Source of the DNA: Limnochorda sp. L945t
GTDB lineage: Bacteria; Bacillota; Limnochordia; Limnochordales; Geochordaceae
Direction: 5' to 3'
Assembly: GCF_035593305.1 (NCBI RefSeq)
Contig: NZ_CP141615.1
Location: 1,736,001-1,800,000 of the forward strand
DNA length: 64,000 nucleotides
Shown: positions 25,514 through 33,627 of the stretch, in pieces
Position numbering within the stretch: the first letter of the stretch is position 1
How the letters are laid out: each line of letters starts with the position of its first letter
Program-made: the position numbers and the translations under genes
Notes under the pieces: model-generated
Told to the model about the DNA's origin: nothing
The model's input: the letters and a program-made list of their open reading frames with translations, nothing else
Databases searched by the model: none

Positions 25514-26928
25514 GCGCTGCGCACCACCTGGCGCCGCCGTGTGGTCTCGGGTACGACCTTGCCGGGGTTGAGGATGCCTTCGGGGTCGAGCGCCTGCTTG
25601 ACGGCCCGCAACACCCCAAGCCCCGTCTCTCCCAGCTTCCAGCCCAGGTACGAGCGCTTCGACAGCCCCACCCCGTGCTCGCCCGTGATGGTGCCTCCCA
25701 GGTCCACGGCCGCTGCGAAGATCTCCTCGAAGGCCGCCTCGACCCGCTCCATCTCCGCCGGGTCCCGTTCGTCGGTGAGGCACGTGGGGTGCAGGTTGCC
25801 GTCTCCTGCGTGGCCGAACGTGCAGATCTCGACCTCGTGCCGGCGGGCCGCTCGCTGGATGGCGCGCACCATCTCGGCGAGGCGCGATCTCGGTACCGTG
25901 GCGTCCTCCAGGATGGTGGTCGGCCGGCGCCTGGCAAGAGCGGACAGGGCGAAGCGCCGCGCCGCCATCAGCCGATCGCCCTCCTGGGGCGACGCCGCCA
26001 CCTGCACGTCCAGGGCGCCCTCCTCCCGGCACAGCACCGCCATCCGCTCGACGTCGCGGTCGACCACCGGCTGCGGCCCGTCCTGGGCCATGAGGAGCAT
26101 CGCCTCGACCCCGGTCGGCAGCCCCACGTGAGCGTAGTCCTCCACCGCCCCGATGGTCCCGCGATCCAGGAACTCGAGGGTCGCCGGCACGATCCGGGCG
26201 GCGATGATACGCGACACGGCACGGGCAGCCGCCTCCACCGCACCGAACGTCGCCACCGCCACCCGGCGGTACTCGGGCAACGGCAGGAGCTTCAACGTGA
26301 CGCGGGTGACGATCCCGAGCGTCCCCTCCGAACCCACGAAGAGGCTCGTCAGGTCATAGCCGGCCACGTCCTTGACGTTCTTGCCGCCGGTGCGCACGAG
26401 CTCGCCGCTGGCGAGCACCGCATCGAGCCCCATCACGTAGTCGCCGGTCACGCCGTACTTGAGACCTCGCAGCCCCCCGGCGTTCTCCGCGACATTGCCG
26501 CCGATGGTGGAGATGGCCATGCTGCCGGGATCGGGCGGGTAAAACAGCCCGCGCTCCTCCACGGCCTGATGGATCTGCGCGGTCAACACGCCGGGCTCGA
26601 CGGTGACGGTCAAATTGGCCTCGTCGATCTCCAGGATGCGGTTCATCCGGGCGAACGCCACCACGATCCCGCCCGAGACCGGCACCGTCCCGCCGCTCAG
26701 GTTGGTGCCGCTGCCCCGGGCGATCACCGGCAGCCGGTGGCGGCGCGCCAGGCGCACGACCTCCTGGACCTGCTCCGTCGAACGCACGAAGACAACTGCG
26801 TCGGGTACCCCCCGGTACCCGGGCGTCGCATCGTAGCCGTAAGCGGCCAGGTCGCCGGGCCGGACGACCACGTCCCCGGGGCCCCCGATGGCCTCGAGCT
26901 CCCGCAGCCACACTTCGCCTGCTGCCAC
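25510..26928 (-). CDS. glcD: Glycolate/2-hydroxyacid oxidase FAD subunit
   Basis: 472 residues. FAD-binding type-4 oxidase that converts glycolate or a similar 2-hydroxy acid to the keto acid. FAD-domain motifs: PVIARGSGTNLSGGTVP, PDPGSMAISTIGGNVAENAGG, GLKYGVTGDYV, VGSEGTLGIVT. The C-terminal domain has FGHAGDGNLHP and GEHGVGLSKR. The start is taken as GTG 26928, just after GGGGAGGA; GTG 26949 precedes that site. It heads a minus-strand operon glcD-glcF-thioesterase. The glycerate kinase at the window's left edge would fit the same glycolate route, but it is 25 kb away. Confidence 0.92.
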   Translation of the reverse strand: MAAGEVWLRELEAIGGPGDVVVRPGDLAAYGYDATPGYRGVPDAVVFVRSTEQVQEVVRLARRHRLPVIARGSGTNLSGGTVPVSGGIVVAFARMNRILEIDEANLTVTVEPGVLTAQIHQAVEERGLFYPPDPGSMAISTIGGNVAENAGGLRGLKYGVTGDYVMGLDAVLASGELVRTGGKNVKDVAGYDLTSLFVGSEGTLGIVTRVTLKLLPLPEYRRVAVATFGAVEAAARAVSRIIAARIVPATLEFLDRGTIGAVEDYAHVGLPTGVEAMLLMAQDGPQPVVDRDVERMAVLCREEGALDVQVAASPQEGDRLMAARRFALSALARRRPTTILEDATVPRSRLAEMVRAIQRAARRHEVEICTFGHAGDGNLHPTCLTDERDPAEMERVEAAFEEIFAAAVDLGGTITGEHGVGLSKRSYLGWKLGETGLGVLRAVKQALDPEGILNPGKVVPETTRRRQVVRSA

Positions 26929-27086
26929 GCGTCCTCCCCTTCCTCCCACGCCCCCGGCGTTCGCACCTGGCCGCGGCGGTTCCTGCTCCCCGAGCGAGGG
27001 CCACCGGCGAGAGGATGCCGGTGGCGGGGCGAGAATGCAACGCCGGGAACGCTCACAGAGTGAAAGAGGCGGAGGGTGGCAGGCTC

Positions 27087-28226
27087 GTGCGTCTGGGCGT
27101 CGCCGGATTGCCGATGGCAGGCAAGTCGACGATCATGCAGGCTGCGGCCGCGTGGGCCCGCATCGGGGTAACAGGTGCGGGAGCGGCCGGCAAGGGGGCC
27201 GCGGCCCGGGGAGCGCCGGCACCCGGATCGGCCACGCCCGGGAGGACCGGCGGGGCCGCCATGGTCGTGGCCCGCATCCCCGACGCCAGGCTCGACTGGC
27301 TGGCCGAGCTCCATCACCCGCAGAAGGTCACCCACGCGACCGTGGAGTGGATCGAACTCGACAAGCTCGAGCCTGCCCGCATCGAGGCCGTCCACCGCCT
27401 GGACGCCCTGGCCCTCGTGGTCCGGGCGTTCGACCCGGAGCAGGCCCATGTCCCTCACCCGGCCGGCAGCGTCGATCCGGTCCGCGACTTCGAGCAGCTC
27501 TGGCAGGACTGGATTCTCATGGACTGGACCCAGGTCCAAAGCCGCATCGATCGTCTCCGCTCGGCCCCCTCGGTGCCCAAGGCCCAGCGGCGCGACGTGG
27601 AGCGGGAGCTCGAAGTGCTCGCTCGCTGCCTGCAGGCGCTGGAGGCCGGGAAGCCGCTCGGCCTGGCGGAGCTGTCCGCCGACGAGCGGGCGCTCTTGCA
27701 GGGGTACTCGCTCGTGACGTTCCGCCCCGTGGTGGTCGCGGTCAACGTCGACGACTCCCAGGCGGCATCCGGGGAGTTCCCCGGCCGCGAGGCCCTCCGG
27801 CAGGCGGCGCAAGGCCGCGCCGAGGCGATCGTGCCCGTGGCAGGGCGGTTGGAGCTCGAGCTGGCGGAGCTCGACGCCGACTCCCGGCAGGCCTTCCTCG
27901 CCGACCTGGGGCTTTCCACGCCCGTCGGGGTCGAGCGGCTGGGCGAGGCGGCCTACCGGGCCTGTGGCTTCATCTCGTTCCTGACGGCCGGCGAGGACGA
28001 GGTGCGGGCCTGGACCATCACCCGCGGTACCCCGGCCCGGGAGGCTGCCGGCAAGATCCACTCCGACATCGCCCGGGGCTTCATCCGGGCCGAGGTCGTC
28101 GCCTTCGAGGACCTGCGGCGGGCCGGCTCCCTGGCGAAAGCCCGGGAGACCGGCCTGCTGCGCCTGGAGGGCAAAGACTACGTCGTTCAGGACGGAGACG
28201 TCATCGAGTTCCGGTTCAACGTCTGA
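27087..28226 (+). CDS. YchF-like P-loop protein with degenerate switch regions
   Basis: 379 residues, clearly homologous to the ribosome-associated ATPase YchF/OLA1 along its whole length. The P-loop is GLPMAGKST instead of GLPNVGKST, and the C-terminal TGS domain is well kept (VRAWTITRGTPAREAAGKIHSD, KDYVVQDGDVIEFRFNV). Switch I is replaced by an Ala/Gly/Pro-rich stretch. The switch II motif (D-I-A-G-L-V-K-G-A-S in YchF) reads E-L-D-K-L-E-P-A-R, losing DxxG. The N-x-x-E specificity motif reads N-V-D-D. It can probably bind nucleotide but hydrolysis is doubtful. Start GTG 27087, behind GGAGGG. It is divergent from glcD. Confidence 0.8.
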   Translation: MRLGVAGLPMAGKSTIMQAAAAWARIGVTGAGAAGKGAAARGAPAPGSATPGRTGGAAMVVARIPDARLDWLAELHHPQKVTHATVEWIELDKLEPARIEAVHRLDALALVVRAFDPEQAHVPHPAGSVDPVRDFEQLWQDWILMDWTQVQSRIDRLRSAPSVPKAQRRDVERELEVLARCLQALEAGKPLGLAELSADERALLQGYSLVTFRPVVVAVNVDDSQAASGEFPGREALRQAAQGRAEAIVPVAGRLELELAELDADSRQAFLADLGLSTPVGVERLGEAAYRACGFISFLTAGEDEVRAWTITRGTPAREAAGKIHSDIARGFIRAEVVAFEDLRRAGSLAKARETGLLRLEGKDYVVQDGDVIEFRFNV

Positions 28227-28267
28227 CAGCCGGGCCAAGAGCCCTGCCGTGGGCCGCCCGGCGCCCT

Positions 28268-28480
28268 TCAACGGGTCCCGTGATGGAGCCCGTGGGGCTG
28301 GTGGCGGGAGCTCTCTCCCTCACCCCCGGCGCCGCCGGCGTACCGGCCGGGGTCCCGGTCGAAGGCCGTCTTGCAGCCGGTCGAGCAAAAGTAGTATGTC
28401 CTACCTTGGTACTGGGACGTGGCCTTCGCTTCGGCCGGCTCGATCTCCATCCCGCACGGCAAGCATCGCGTCCTGGCCAT
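28268..28480 (-). CDS. YHS-domain small metal-binding protein
   Basis: 70 residues. YHS domain: [19 protein letters not shown], then [22 protein letters not shown], giving C-x2-C...C-x3-C thiols that bind a metal, commonly copper in this setting. The C-terminal 20 residues are Gly/His-rich (HQPHGLHHG), a further possible metal ligand. ATG 28480 has GGAAGGAG about 10 bases upstream and lies inside the end of copA (overlap 80 bases), so it is in the copper operon and may be a copper chaperone or sensor partner. Confidence 0.85.
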   Translation of the reverse strand: MARTRCLPCGMEIEPAEAKATSQYQGRTYYFCSTGCKTAFDRDPGRYAGGAGGEGESSRHQPHGLHHGTR

Positions 28481-30953
28481 CGACGGTCCGCTCCTTCCGT
28501 AGATCCGGCCGCGGCGTGTCGCCGAAGCGGAAGCGCCGCAGCCGCAGCGCGTTGGATACCACCGACACCGAGCTGAACGCCATGGCTGCGCCGGCCAGCA
28601 CCGGGCTCATGAAGCCGGCGGCCGCCACGGGGATCCCGACCGTGTTGTAAAACAGGGCCCAGAAGAGGTTCTGGCGCACGTTGCGGATCGTCGCCCGGCT
28701 GAGCCGGATGCTGTCGACGACCCCGCCCAGCTCGCCCCGCATCAGGGTGATGTCGGACGATTCGATGGCGACGTCGGTGCCGGTGCCGATGGCGAACCCC
28801 ACGTCGGCCGTGGCGAGCGCCGGAGCGTCGTTGATGCCGTCCCCCACCATCCCGACGACCTTGCCCTGTCCCTGGAGCTCCTTCACCTTGGCCGCCTTTT
28901 GGTCGGGCAACACTTCGGCGAGGGTATGCGCCTCGTCGATGCCCACCTGGCGGGCGATGGCGGCCGCCGTGCGCCGGTTGTCCCCGGTGATCATGTAGAC
29001 TTCGATGCCCATCTGCTGGAGCTGGCGCACGGCGGCGGCCGACCCCGGCTTGACCGTGTCCGCTACGGCGACCACGCCGGCCGGCCTGCCGTCGATCGCC
29101 ACCAGCATGGCGGTCTTGCCCTGTTGCTCCAGGCGGACGGCCTCGGGCTCCAGCGCGGCGAGATCGATGCCGCGGCCCTCGAGCAGGCGCCGGGTGCCAA
29201 TGAGCACCTCCCGCCGCTCGTCGCCGACCACGGCCCGCACGCCCTGGCCTGCCACCGCCTCGAACGCATGGACCCGCTCCAGGGAGAGCCCCTCCTGCCG
29301 GGCCGCCTCGACGATGGCCTGGCCCAGGGGGTGCTCCGAGCCCGTCTCCGCCGAAGCAGCCAGGGCGAGGAGCCGTCGCGCCGCCTCAGGCCCTCCGTCG
29401 CCTGCACCCAGCGGCACCACGTCGGTCAGCGCCGGCTTGCCCCGGGTGATGGTGCCCGTCTTGTCGAGCACGACGACGTTGAGCTCGTGGGCCAGTTCCA
29501 GGTACTCGCCGCCCTTGATCAGGATGCCCCGCTCGGCTCCCTTGCCCGTCCCCACCATGATGGAGGTAGGGGTGGCAAGCCCCATGGCGCACGGGCAGGC
29601 GATGACCAGGACGGCCACGAAGTTGACGAGGGCCCGGGTGAAGTTGCCCGGGTCGGCCGCCAGGTACCAGACGGCGAAGGTCACGGCGGCGATGGCGATG
29701 ACGGCCGGCACGAAGTAGGCCGACACCCGGTCGGCGTACCGCTGGATGGGCGCCTTGCTCCCCTGGGCTTCCTCGACGATCTTGATGATCTGGGCAAGTG
29801 CCGTCTCCTTGCCGACCCGCGTCGCCTCGAAGACGAAGCTCCCCGTCCGGTTGAGGGTGGCGCCGATGACCCGGTCGCCCACCTTCTTGTCGACCGGCAG
29901 GCTCTCGCCGGTGATCATCGACTCGTCGACGGCCGAAGCCCCCTCGATGACGACGCCGTCCACGGGGATCTTCTCGCCGGGGCGCACCACGACCCGATCC
30001 CCGACCTGCACCTGCTCGACCGCCACCTCGACCTCGGCGCCGTCCCGCAGCACCCGGGCCGTCTTGGCCTGCAGGCCCACCAGCTTGCGAATGGCTTCGC
30101 TGGCGCGGCCCTTGGCCCGGGCCTCCAGGTACTTGCCCAGGATGATCAGCGTGACGATGAGCGCGCTCGTCTCGAAGTAAACGTGGTGCGCCCCGGGGAC
30201 GAGCGGCCCTGCCACGGTCACGATCACGCTGTACAGGTAGGCCGCCGAAGTGCCCATGGCCACCAGCACGGACATGTTGGCGCTGCGGTTACGCAGGGTG
30301 TGGTAGCTATCCCGGTAGAACTGCCACCCGGCCACGAATTGCACCGGGGTCGCCAGCGCGAGCTGGAACCAGGGGTTGAACAGTACCCCCGGCAGGAGAC
30401 GGCCAAACCCGGCTATCAGTTCGCCGAACATGTACAGGAGAAGCGGCGTCGACAGCGCGGCCGAGAGGACCAGCATCCGCTGCTGATGCCGGATTTCCCG
30501 CTCCCGCTGCTCCTTCTCCCGGTCGACCTGCCCTTCTTCGGCCGGGATGGCCCCGTACCCCTGGGCCTTCACCGCCCGGATGACCTCGTCGTCGGCCAGT
30601 TCGCCGATGTACTCCACAGTCGCCGTCTCGGCGGCGAAGTTGACCGTCGCCTTCACGACGGCGGGAAGACGCTGGAGCGCCGTCTCGATCCGCTGGGCGC
30701 ACGAGGCGCAGCTCATCCCCCGGATGCGGTAGCGGCGCTGCCCGGTTCGCACCTGATACCCCAGGGAGTGGACCGCCTCCACCAGCTCGGGCGCGCGTAC
30801 CAGCTCGGGGTCGAACTCGACCACCGCCTTCTCCAGGGCGAAGTTGACGGTAGCCCCCTTGACGCCTCCCGTCTTGTTGAGGCGCTTTTCGATGCGGGCG
30901 GCGCACGTGGCGCACGTCATGCCGCCGATGTCGATGGTCGCCTTCCGCTCCAT
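28401..30953 (-). CDS. copA: Copper-transporting P1B-type ATPase
   Basis: 850 residues. Exports Cu+ across the membrane with ATP. Two N-terminal heavy-metal domains ([12 protein letters not shown] and [12 protein letters not shown]), phosphatase motif TGES, transmembrane CPC metal site ([17 protein letters not shown]), phosphorylation site DKTGTI, and hinge [21 protein letters not shown] 30953 is chosen because ATG 30995 lies within the operator and only about 10 bases from the likely transcript start. The chain runs about 26 residues beyond the last helix into the YHS gene. No csoR gene is in the window. Confidence 0.95.
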   Translation of the reverse strand: MERKATIDIGGMTCATCAARIEKRLNKTGGVKGATVNFALEKAVVEFDPELVRAPELVEAVHSLGYQVRTGQRRYRIRGMSCASCAQRIETALQRLPAVVKATVNFAAETATVEYIGELADDEVIRAVKAQGYGAIPAEEGQVDREKEQREREIRHQQRMLVLSAALSTPLLLYMFGELIAGFGRLLPGVLFNPWFQLALATPVQFVAGWQFYRDSYHTLRNRSANMSVLVAMGTSAAYLYSVIVTVAGPLVPGAHHVYFETSALIVTLIILGKYLEARAKGRASEAIRKLVGLQAKTARVLRDGAEVEVAVEQVQVGDRVVVRPGEKIPVDGVVIEGASAVDESMITGESLPVDKKVGDRVIGATLNRTGSFVFEATRVGKETALAQIIKIVEEAQGSKAPIQRYADRVSAYFVPAVIAIAAVTFAVWYLAADPGNFTRALVNFVAVLVIACPCAMGLATPTSIMVGTGKGAERGILIKGGEYLELAHELNVVVLDKTGTITRGKPALTDVVPLGAGDGGPEAARRLLALAASAETGSEHPLGQAIVEAARQEGLSLERVHAFEAVAGQGVRAVVGDERREVLIGTRRLLEGRGIDLAALEPEAVRLEQQGKTAMLVAIDGRPAGVVAVADTVKPGSAAAVRQLQQMGIEVYMITGDNRRTAAAIARQVGIDEAHTLAEVLPDQKAAKVKELQGQGKVVGMVGDGINDAPALATADVGFAIGTGTDVAIESSDITLMRGELGGVVDSIRLSRATIRNVRQNLFWALFYNTVGIPVAAAGFMSPVLAGAAMAFSSVSVVSNALRLRRFRFGDTPRPDLRKERTVDGQDAMLAVRDGDRAGRSEGHVPVPR

Positions 30954-30986
30954 GGCTCGATCGCCGCCTTTTGCCCCCTGGGGATT

Positions 30987-31003
30987 ATACCCCATGGGGG
31001 TAT
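30987..31003 (-). promoter_or_regulatory. CsoR-type palindromic operator upstream of copA
   Basis: Perfect 7-3-7 inverted repeat ATACCCC-ATG-GGGGTAT (arms 30987-30993 and 30997-31003) lying at and just after the expected copA transcription start. It resembles the G/C-tract operators bound by CsoR-family copper repressors. The regulator gene is elsewhere. Confidence 0.75.
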
Positions 31004-31012
31004 CGCTAAGCG

Positions 31013-31042
31013 ATTATAGGGATCGCCGACTCCCATTGTCAA
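31013..31042 (-). promoter_or_regulatory. Consensus sigma-A promoter of copA
   Basis: On the minus strand, TTGACA (31037-31042), 18-base spacer, TATAAT (31013-31018), both perfect consensus. The CsoR-like operator lies 10 bases downstream. Such a strong promoter fits tight repression that is released by copper. Confidence 0.88.
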
Positions 31043-31129
31043 TGATGACCTCGACGAAGCAGGGGTTCACCCGGGCGGCCCGGTATGTGGCGGCAAGACT
31101 GGAAGGGCCACCAGCGGACGAGGTGCGGC

Positions 31130-32056
31130 TCAGGCCGCCGGCCGGCGCACGAGCAAAGGCGCCCGGGCCGTGGGCCGCCCCCGCGCCCCGTCCTCCACGG
31201 GGCGCCCGGCGAGCAAGGCGGCCAGCAGGCGCAAATTGAAGATTTCGTGCAGCTTCACCGCAGGGTCCTGTTGCGGCAGCAGGGAGGCCACGTACTCGCC
31301 CGTCACGTCGGCGCCGGCGACCGGTAGCGCAAGCGCGAGCTCCGACACCATGGCGAGCACCGCCGTCTGGCCGGCCTCCCCGTCTCCCCAGGTGCCCGGC
31401 AGCTCCTCCGGGCGCACGACGTCTTTGTCGATGGAAAGGTAGACGGGGCCTTCCCCCACGAACGCCACGACGTCGGCCACGACCGCGTCGAGCCCCTCCT
31501 CCAGGCTGACCAGGGGATCGGGCCACCAGACGGCGGCGTGGAGCTCCTGCACGGTCGATCGCCGCGCCGGGTAGACCCGCAGCCGGCCTTCCCTGGCCGC
31601 CGGCCGGATGGCTTGCACGATCCGCGGCTGCAGCAATCCCCGGGCCTCGAGCCGTCCAACCCCGAGGACGGCCACGGCGCGAAGCTCCGGCATGGCCAGC
31701 ACCTCCGGCAGCCACGAGCCGCAGTGGAGGTACCCCGCAGGCGCCGGGCTCCACTCGGGATGGGCGTCCAACAGGATGAGCGCGAGCGGCGGACCGCCTG
31801 CCGGCCCCGCCGCCAGGTAGGCCCGCAGCAAGGCAGCCGTCAGGTGGTGGAAATCTCCGGCTCCCAGAAACGCCACGTCGCCTCGCGCCGGGCGAAGCTC
31901 CGAAGCCAGGGTGGAAAGCTCCGAGTGGGGCATGAAGTACCGGAAGCGACCCGCCGGGGGTCGGGTCACGACGTCTCTCGGAGCGTACAGGCGCACCAGG
32001 CGCTCCTGCACCCTCACCGAACCGTCGGTCTCGACGATGCTGACACCTCGCAGCAT
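31130..32056 (-). CDS. Arginase/agmatinase-fold (ureohydrolase) protein
   Basis: 308 residues. Ureohydrolase-like fold with the dinuclear metal motifs FLGAGDFHHLTAALL, LILLDAHPEWS and YLSIDKDVV, corresponding to the G-G-D-H, D-A-H-x-D and S-x-D-x-D-P boxes of arginase and agmatinase. The second box has Glu (D-A-H-P-E) and the third Val in place of Pro, so this is a divergent subfamily and the substrate is unknown; formimidoylglutamase or agmatinase activity should not be assumed. ATG 32056 is used; a TACAAT element at 32075-32080 may be its -10, which would exclude the GTG at 32092. Confidence 0.8.
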   Translation of the reverse strand: MLRGVSIVETDGSVRVQERLVRLYAPRDVVTRPPAGRFRYFMPHSELSTLASELRPARGDVAFLGAGDFHHLTAALLRAYLAAGPAGGPPLALILLDAHPEWSPAPAGYLHCGSWLPEVLAMPELRAVAVLGVGRLEARGLLQPRIVQAIRPAAREGRLRVYPARRSTVQELHAAVWWPDPLVSLEEGLDAVVADVVAFVGEGPVYLSIDKDVVRPEELPGTWGDGEAGQTAVLAMVSELALALPVAGADVTGEYVASLLPQQDPAVKLHEIFNLRLLAALLAGRPVEDGARGRPTARAPLLVRRPAA

Positions 32057-32135
32057 CGGGCACGCCCCGCCATGATTGTACCATCCCAACACGATGACGG
32101 CGCCGGCGCGCGGCGGCGGAGCGGTCCTCTCGACG

Positions 32136-33440
32136 TCACCGCGGCCCCGGGTTTTCTGCCGGTGACCGCGAGCGTCGCCCGGGCGCTCCCCGCGCCCACG
32201 AAGCCAGCAGCCCCAGCGCCGTCACCACGACGATGAGTCCCATCCCCCCAAAGCTCACCAGCCGGCCGGCCTGCTCGGCGGCGAGGGTGGAGGGCGGGAG
32301 CATCGCCAGCGCGAAGGCCACGATGGAGACCGGCAGCGCCAGGGAGGAAGGGGCCCTCAAGTTGAGCACGGCCCCCAGCTCGTGGGTCGCCGTGAAGTGG
32401 AAGGCGGAGAGCGTCGTGAAGACGGCCAGCACCCACAGCCCCACGAAAGGAGCGTCCATTCGCTCGATGATGATGCCGGGCAGGCGGATGGTCTTGACGA
32501 TCTCGAGCACCGGCCACTGGAGCTCCGCCAGCTCGAACTGGCCGAAGACGGCGAGCGCCGCCTCGACCACTACCACGTAGATGCCTGTGGCGATGGCGAC
32601 GGCCGAGAGGGCGGCGACGCGGGCCTGGCGGCGGTGCTTGCCGGCCGCGTAGGCCGCAGGGGTGGCGAGCCCGTACAGGAACAGGAGGGTATCGAAGCCC
32701 AGGTAGGAACCCACGACGTCCGGTGCGGCCGTCACCGAGCGACGCCAATCCTCTCCCAGGAGCGGGAAGAGGAGTTCAGCGCGTACGTTTTGCAGGGCCG
32801 GAGCCAGCACGACGATGGCCAGGAGCACCAGGGGCAGGAAGGTGAGCTCCTGGAGCCGGGCGAACGCCGCGATGGACTGGCGGGACTGGTAGGTCACGAG
32901 CGCGAGCATGACGACGATGGAGACCTCGATCGGGGTCTTCAGCAGGACCGCCGTGATGACGAACTCCCCGAACAGGCGGGCTACGAGCGCCACCGCCGCC
33001 AGCCGGTAGAGCGCCAGGGCGACGAGCGCCACCCTCCCGCCCACCGGCCCCATCAGCACGGGCAAATAGGCCGTGTGCGGCAGACCTGGCATCCGGTCGC
33101 CGAGCCCGGTGATCCCCGCGGTCACCAGCACCACGGCCGCCGCGGCCACCAGTACCGCGAGCCAGGCACCGGTGCCGGCATCACGCGCCAGCACCCGCGG
33201 CAAGCTCAACACCTCCACGCCCACCATGGCGTTGACCAGGACGGCAACGACCTGGAACGGGGTCAGGCTGCCCGGGCTCAAGGCCCCGGCCGGGTTGAGG
33301 CCGGAACGATCGGTGCTGATCGGCGCTCCCTCCAGGGCTTCCCTCCGGCTGGCGAACGTTGCTCCCGTTTCAGAGCATTCCCGTGCGACCCAGGGCTCAC
33401 GCAGGACAACCTGGGAAGGGAACGACCGGAGGAAAGCCAT
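32136..33440 (-). CDS. Spore germination permease, GerB family
   Basis: About 434 residues. APC-superfamily endospore germination permease with about ten membrane helices, starting at LTPFQVVAVLVNAMVGVEVLSLPR, the usual beginning of GerB proteins. It forms the germinant receptor in the spore inner membrane together with GerA and GerC. The first 60 residues, before LTPFQ, are not hydrophobic and are longer than in relatives; the true start may be a CTG at 33335 (behind GGAGGG) or another later codon. With ATG 33440 the start codon would overlap that of the divergent gene at 33439. Here gerB is transcribed away from gerA/gerC instead of within their operon. Confidence 0.85.
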   Translation of the reverse strand: MAFLRSFPSQVVLREPWVARECSETGATFASRREALEGAPISTDRSGLNPAGALSPGSLTPFQVVAVLVNAMVGVEVLSLPRVLARDAGTGAWLAVLVAAAAVVLVTAGITGLGDRMPGLPHTAYLPVLMGPVGGRVALVALALYRLAAVALVARLFGEFVITAVLLKTPIEVSIVVMLALVTYQSRQSIAAFARLQELTFLPLVLLAIVVLAPALQNVRAELLFPLLGEDWRRSVTAAPDVVGSYLGFDTLLFLYGLATPAAYAAGKHRRQARVAALSAVAIATGIYVVVVEAALAVFGQFELAELQWPVLEIVKTIRLPGIIIERMDAPFVGLWVLAVFTTLSAFHFTATHELGAVLNLRAPSSLALPVSIVAFALAMLPPSTLAAEQAGRLVSFGGMGLIVVVTALGLLASWARGAPGRRSRSPAENPGPR

Positions 33441-33627
33441 GAGCGGCCTTGCCCTCTCGTCCAACTGGCCGATGCTGGCGCTGCTCGGCGGCGCCTGGAT
33501 GCTGCTCGTCGATGCGCCGAGGTTGAGCCGTTCTCGGCTCGCGTACGACGCGCTCGTGGTCCGGGTGACGGGCTGGACGTTCCTGACGGCTGGTGCGGTG
33601 ACATGGTTCCTCGTCAACCGGGGATGA
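33439..33627 (+). CDS. Small membrane protein of the germination locus
   Basis: 62 residues with two hydrophobic segments (WPMLALLGGAWMLLVD and VTGWTFLTAGAVTWFLV). ATG 33439 has GGAGG 6 bases upstream, and the stop overlaps the gerA start as ATGA, so it is translationally coupled to the receptor A subunit. Small two-helix proteins of this kind (CLC_0170-like) occur in clostridial germination operons, and D-type subunits of Bacillus receptors are similar in size and topology. Which of these it matches cannot be settled by eye. Confidence 0.7.
   Translation: MSGLALSSNWPMLALLGGAWMLLVDAPRLSRSRLAYDALVVRVTGWTFLTAGAVTWFLVNRG

Noticed and set aside
28229..28262. Inverted repeat GCCGGGC / GCCCGGC between the YchF-like and YHS genes
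   Set aside because: Short, with a 20-base loop and no T-run; such pairs are expected by chance at this GC content.
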